NCBI GenBank assembly: GCA_038116745.1
Contig: JAYODW010000092.1
Span: 1-5,382, forward strand
Source: JAYODW01 sp038116745
GTDB taxonomy: Bacteria > Pseudomonadota > Gammaproteobacteria > Ga0077536
DNA: 5,382 nucleotides
Direction: 5' to 3'
Below the pieces are notes generated by a model that saw only the letters and a list, made by a program, of their open reading frames with translations, had not been told where the DNA came from and ran no database searches. A program made the position numbers and the translations under genes. Numbering within the stretch: position 1 is the first letter of the stretch; every line of letters begins with the position of its first letter. Shown piece by piece: positions 5,192 through 5,382 of this stretch.

Positions 5192-5382
5192 TGGTAATCC
5201 CCCCGTACATTAGCGGTACTCGGAATTGGAATTTTTTCGTAGTGTGAACGAAGGAGATTCCGTGATGAAAAAGTCCCGACATAGCGACAGCCAGATTCTG
5301 AGCATCTTGAAGCAGGCGTAGGGCGGAACGCCCGTGCCGCAGCTGTGCCGCGAGCACGGCATGAGTGGTGCGACGTTCTACC
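5192..5382 (+). mobile_element. IS3-family element, left end (runs off window)
   Basis: The element begins at about 5192 with TGGTAATCCCCCC. This fits the TG start and C-rich terminal repeat common in IS3-family elements, and it sits exactly where the IS481 transposase similarity stops. A short leader follows, then a strong ribosome binding site (AAGGAG, 5251-5256) and orfA. The right end, orfB and the target duplication are beyond the window, so the boundary is approximate to a few bases. Confidence 0.68.
5265..5382 (+). pseudogene. IS3-family transposase orfA with an in-frame amber codon (3'-partial)
   Basis: From ATG 5265 the frame reads MKKSRHSDSQILSILKQA, then TAG at 5319-5321, then GGTPVPQLCREHGMSGATFY to the window end. 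This is the N-terminal helix-turn-helix of IS3-family OrfA, which binds the element's ends. The usual sequence has Glu after KQA (KQAEGG or KQAEAG), so the TAG is most simply one G-to-T change in GAG. Translation would stop after 18 residues unless the amber codon is suppressed or translation restarts. GTG 5262, directly before the ATG, is an alternative start. AAGGAG at 5251-5256 is 8 bases from the ATG. orfB lies outside the window. Confidence 0.85.

Noticed and set aside
5226..5245. TTGGAA / TAGTGT as a promoter for IS3 orfA
   Set aside because: The boxes are only 8 bases apart, too close for a sigma70 promoter.
1..5382. CRISPR array, tRNA, rRNA or defence system
   Set aside because: No regularly spaced repeats, no tRNA or rRNA signatures and no defence-related domains were seen on either strand.

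Overview
The window looks like chromosomal DNA of a gammaproteobacterium. The grounds are a FabA-type dehydratase/isomerase (the anaerobic unsaturated fatty acid route), a PhoP/PhoQ-type two-component pair, RraA, and a GlmU acetyltransferase domain of enterobacterial/pseudomonad type. The genus cannot be named from the sequence. All housekeeping genes lie on the + strand.

Layout: (1) 2-976 and 986-1810 hold the C-terminal third of glmU, then rraA, then a Nit1-like carbon-nitrogen hydrolase. Gaps are only 30 and 9 bases, so this is probably one transcript, ending at a hairpin with a T-rich tail at 1801-1836. (2) 1811-1970 is a non-coding leader with a possible promoter. (3) 1971-4295 is a compact signalling cassette: an 80-residue secreted PepSY-like protein, a PhoP-like response regulator and a PhoQ-like sensor kinase, separated by 8 and 19 bases. 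(4) 4353-4919 is fabA, with its own extended -10 promoter (TGGTATAAT) and a perfect 10-bp palindrome over the expected transcription start. (5) 4920-5382 has no intact gene. It contains the 3' end of an IS481-family element on the - strand (about 4992-5191). That element is cut abruptly by the left end of an IS3-family element (from about 5192), whose orfA carries an in-frame amber codon and runs off the window.

How the genes relate: glmU makes UDP-GlcNAc for the envelope. The PepSY/PhoP/PhoQ cassette probably senses envelope conditions (divalent cations, cationic peptides or acid, by family analogy). fabA sets membrane unsaturation. The proximity is suggestive of an envelope theme, but fabA has its own promoter and co-regulation is not shown.

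I see no clearly undescribed system. The items most worth a second look are the PepSY protein embedded in a PhoPQ operon, the nested insertion sequences beside fabA, the amber codon in orfA, the fabA promoter/palindrome, and an RraA that keeps an aldolase-type D-X20-R-D motif while losing the family's FGG.
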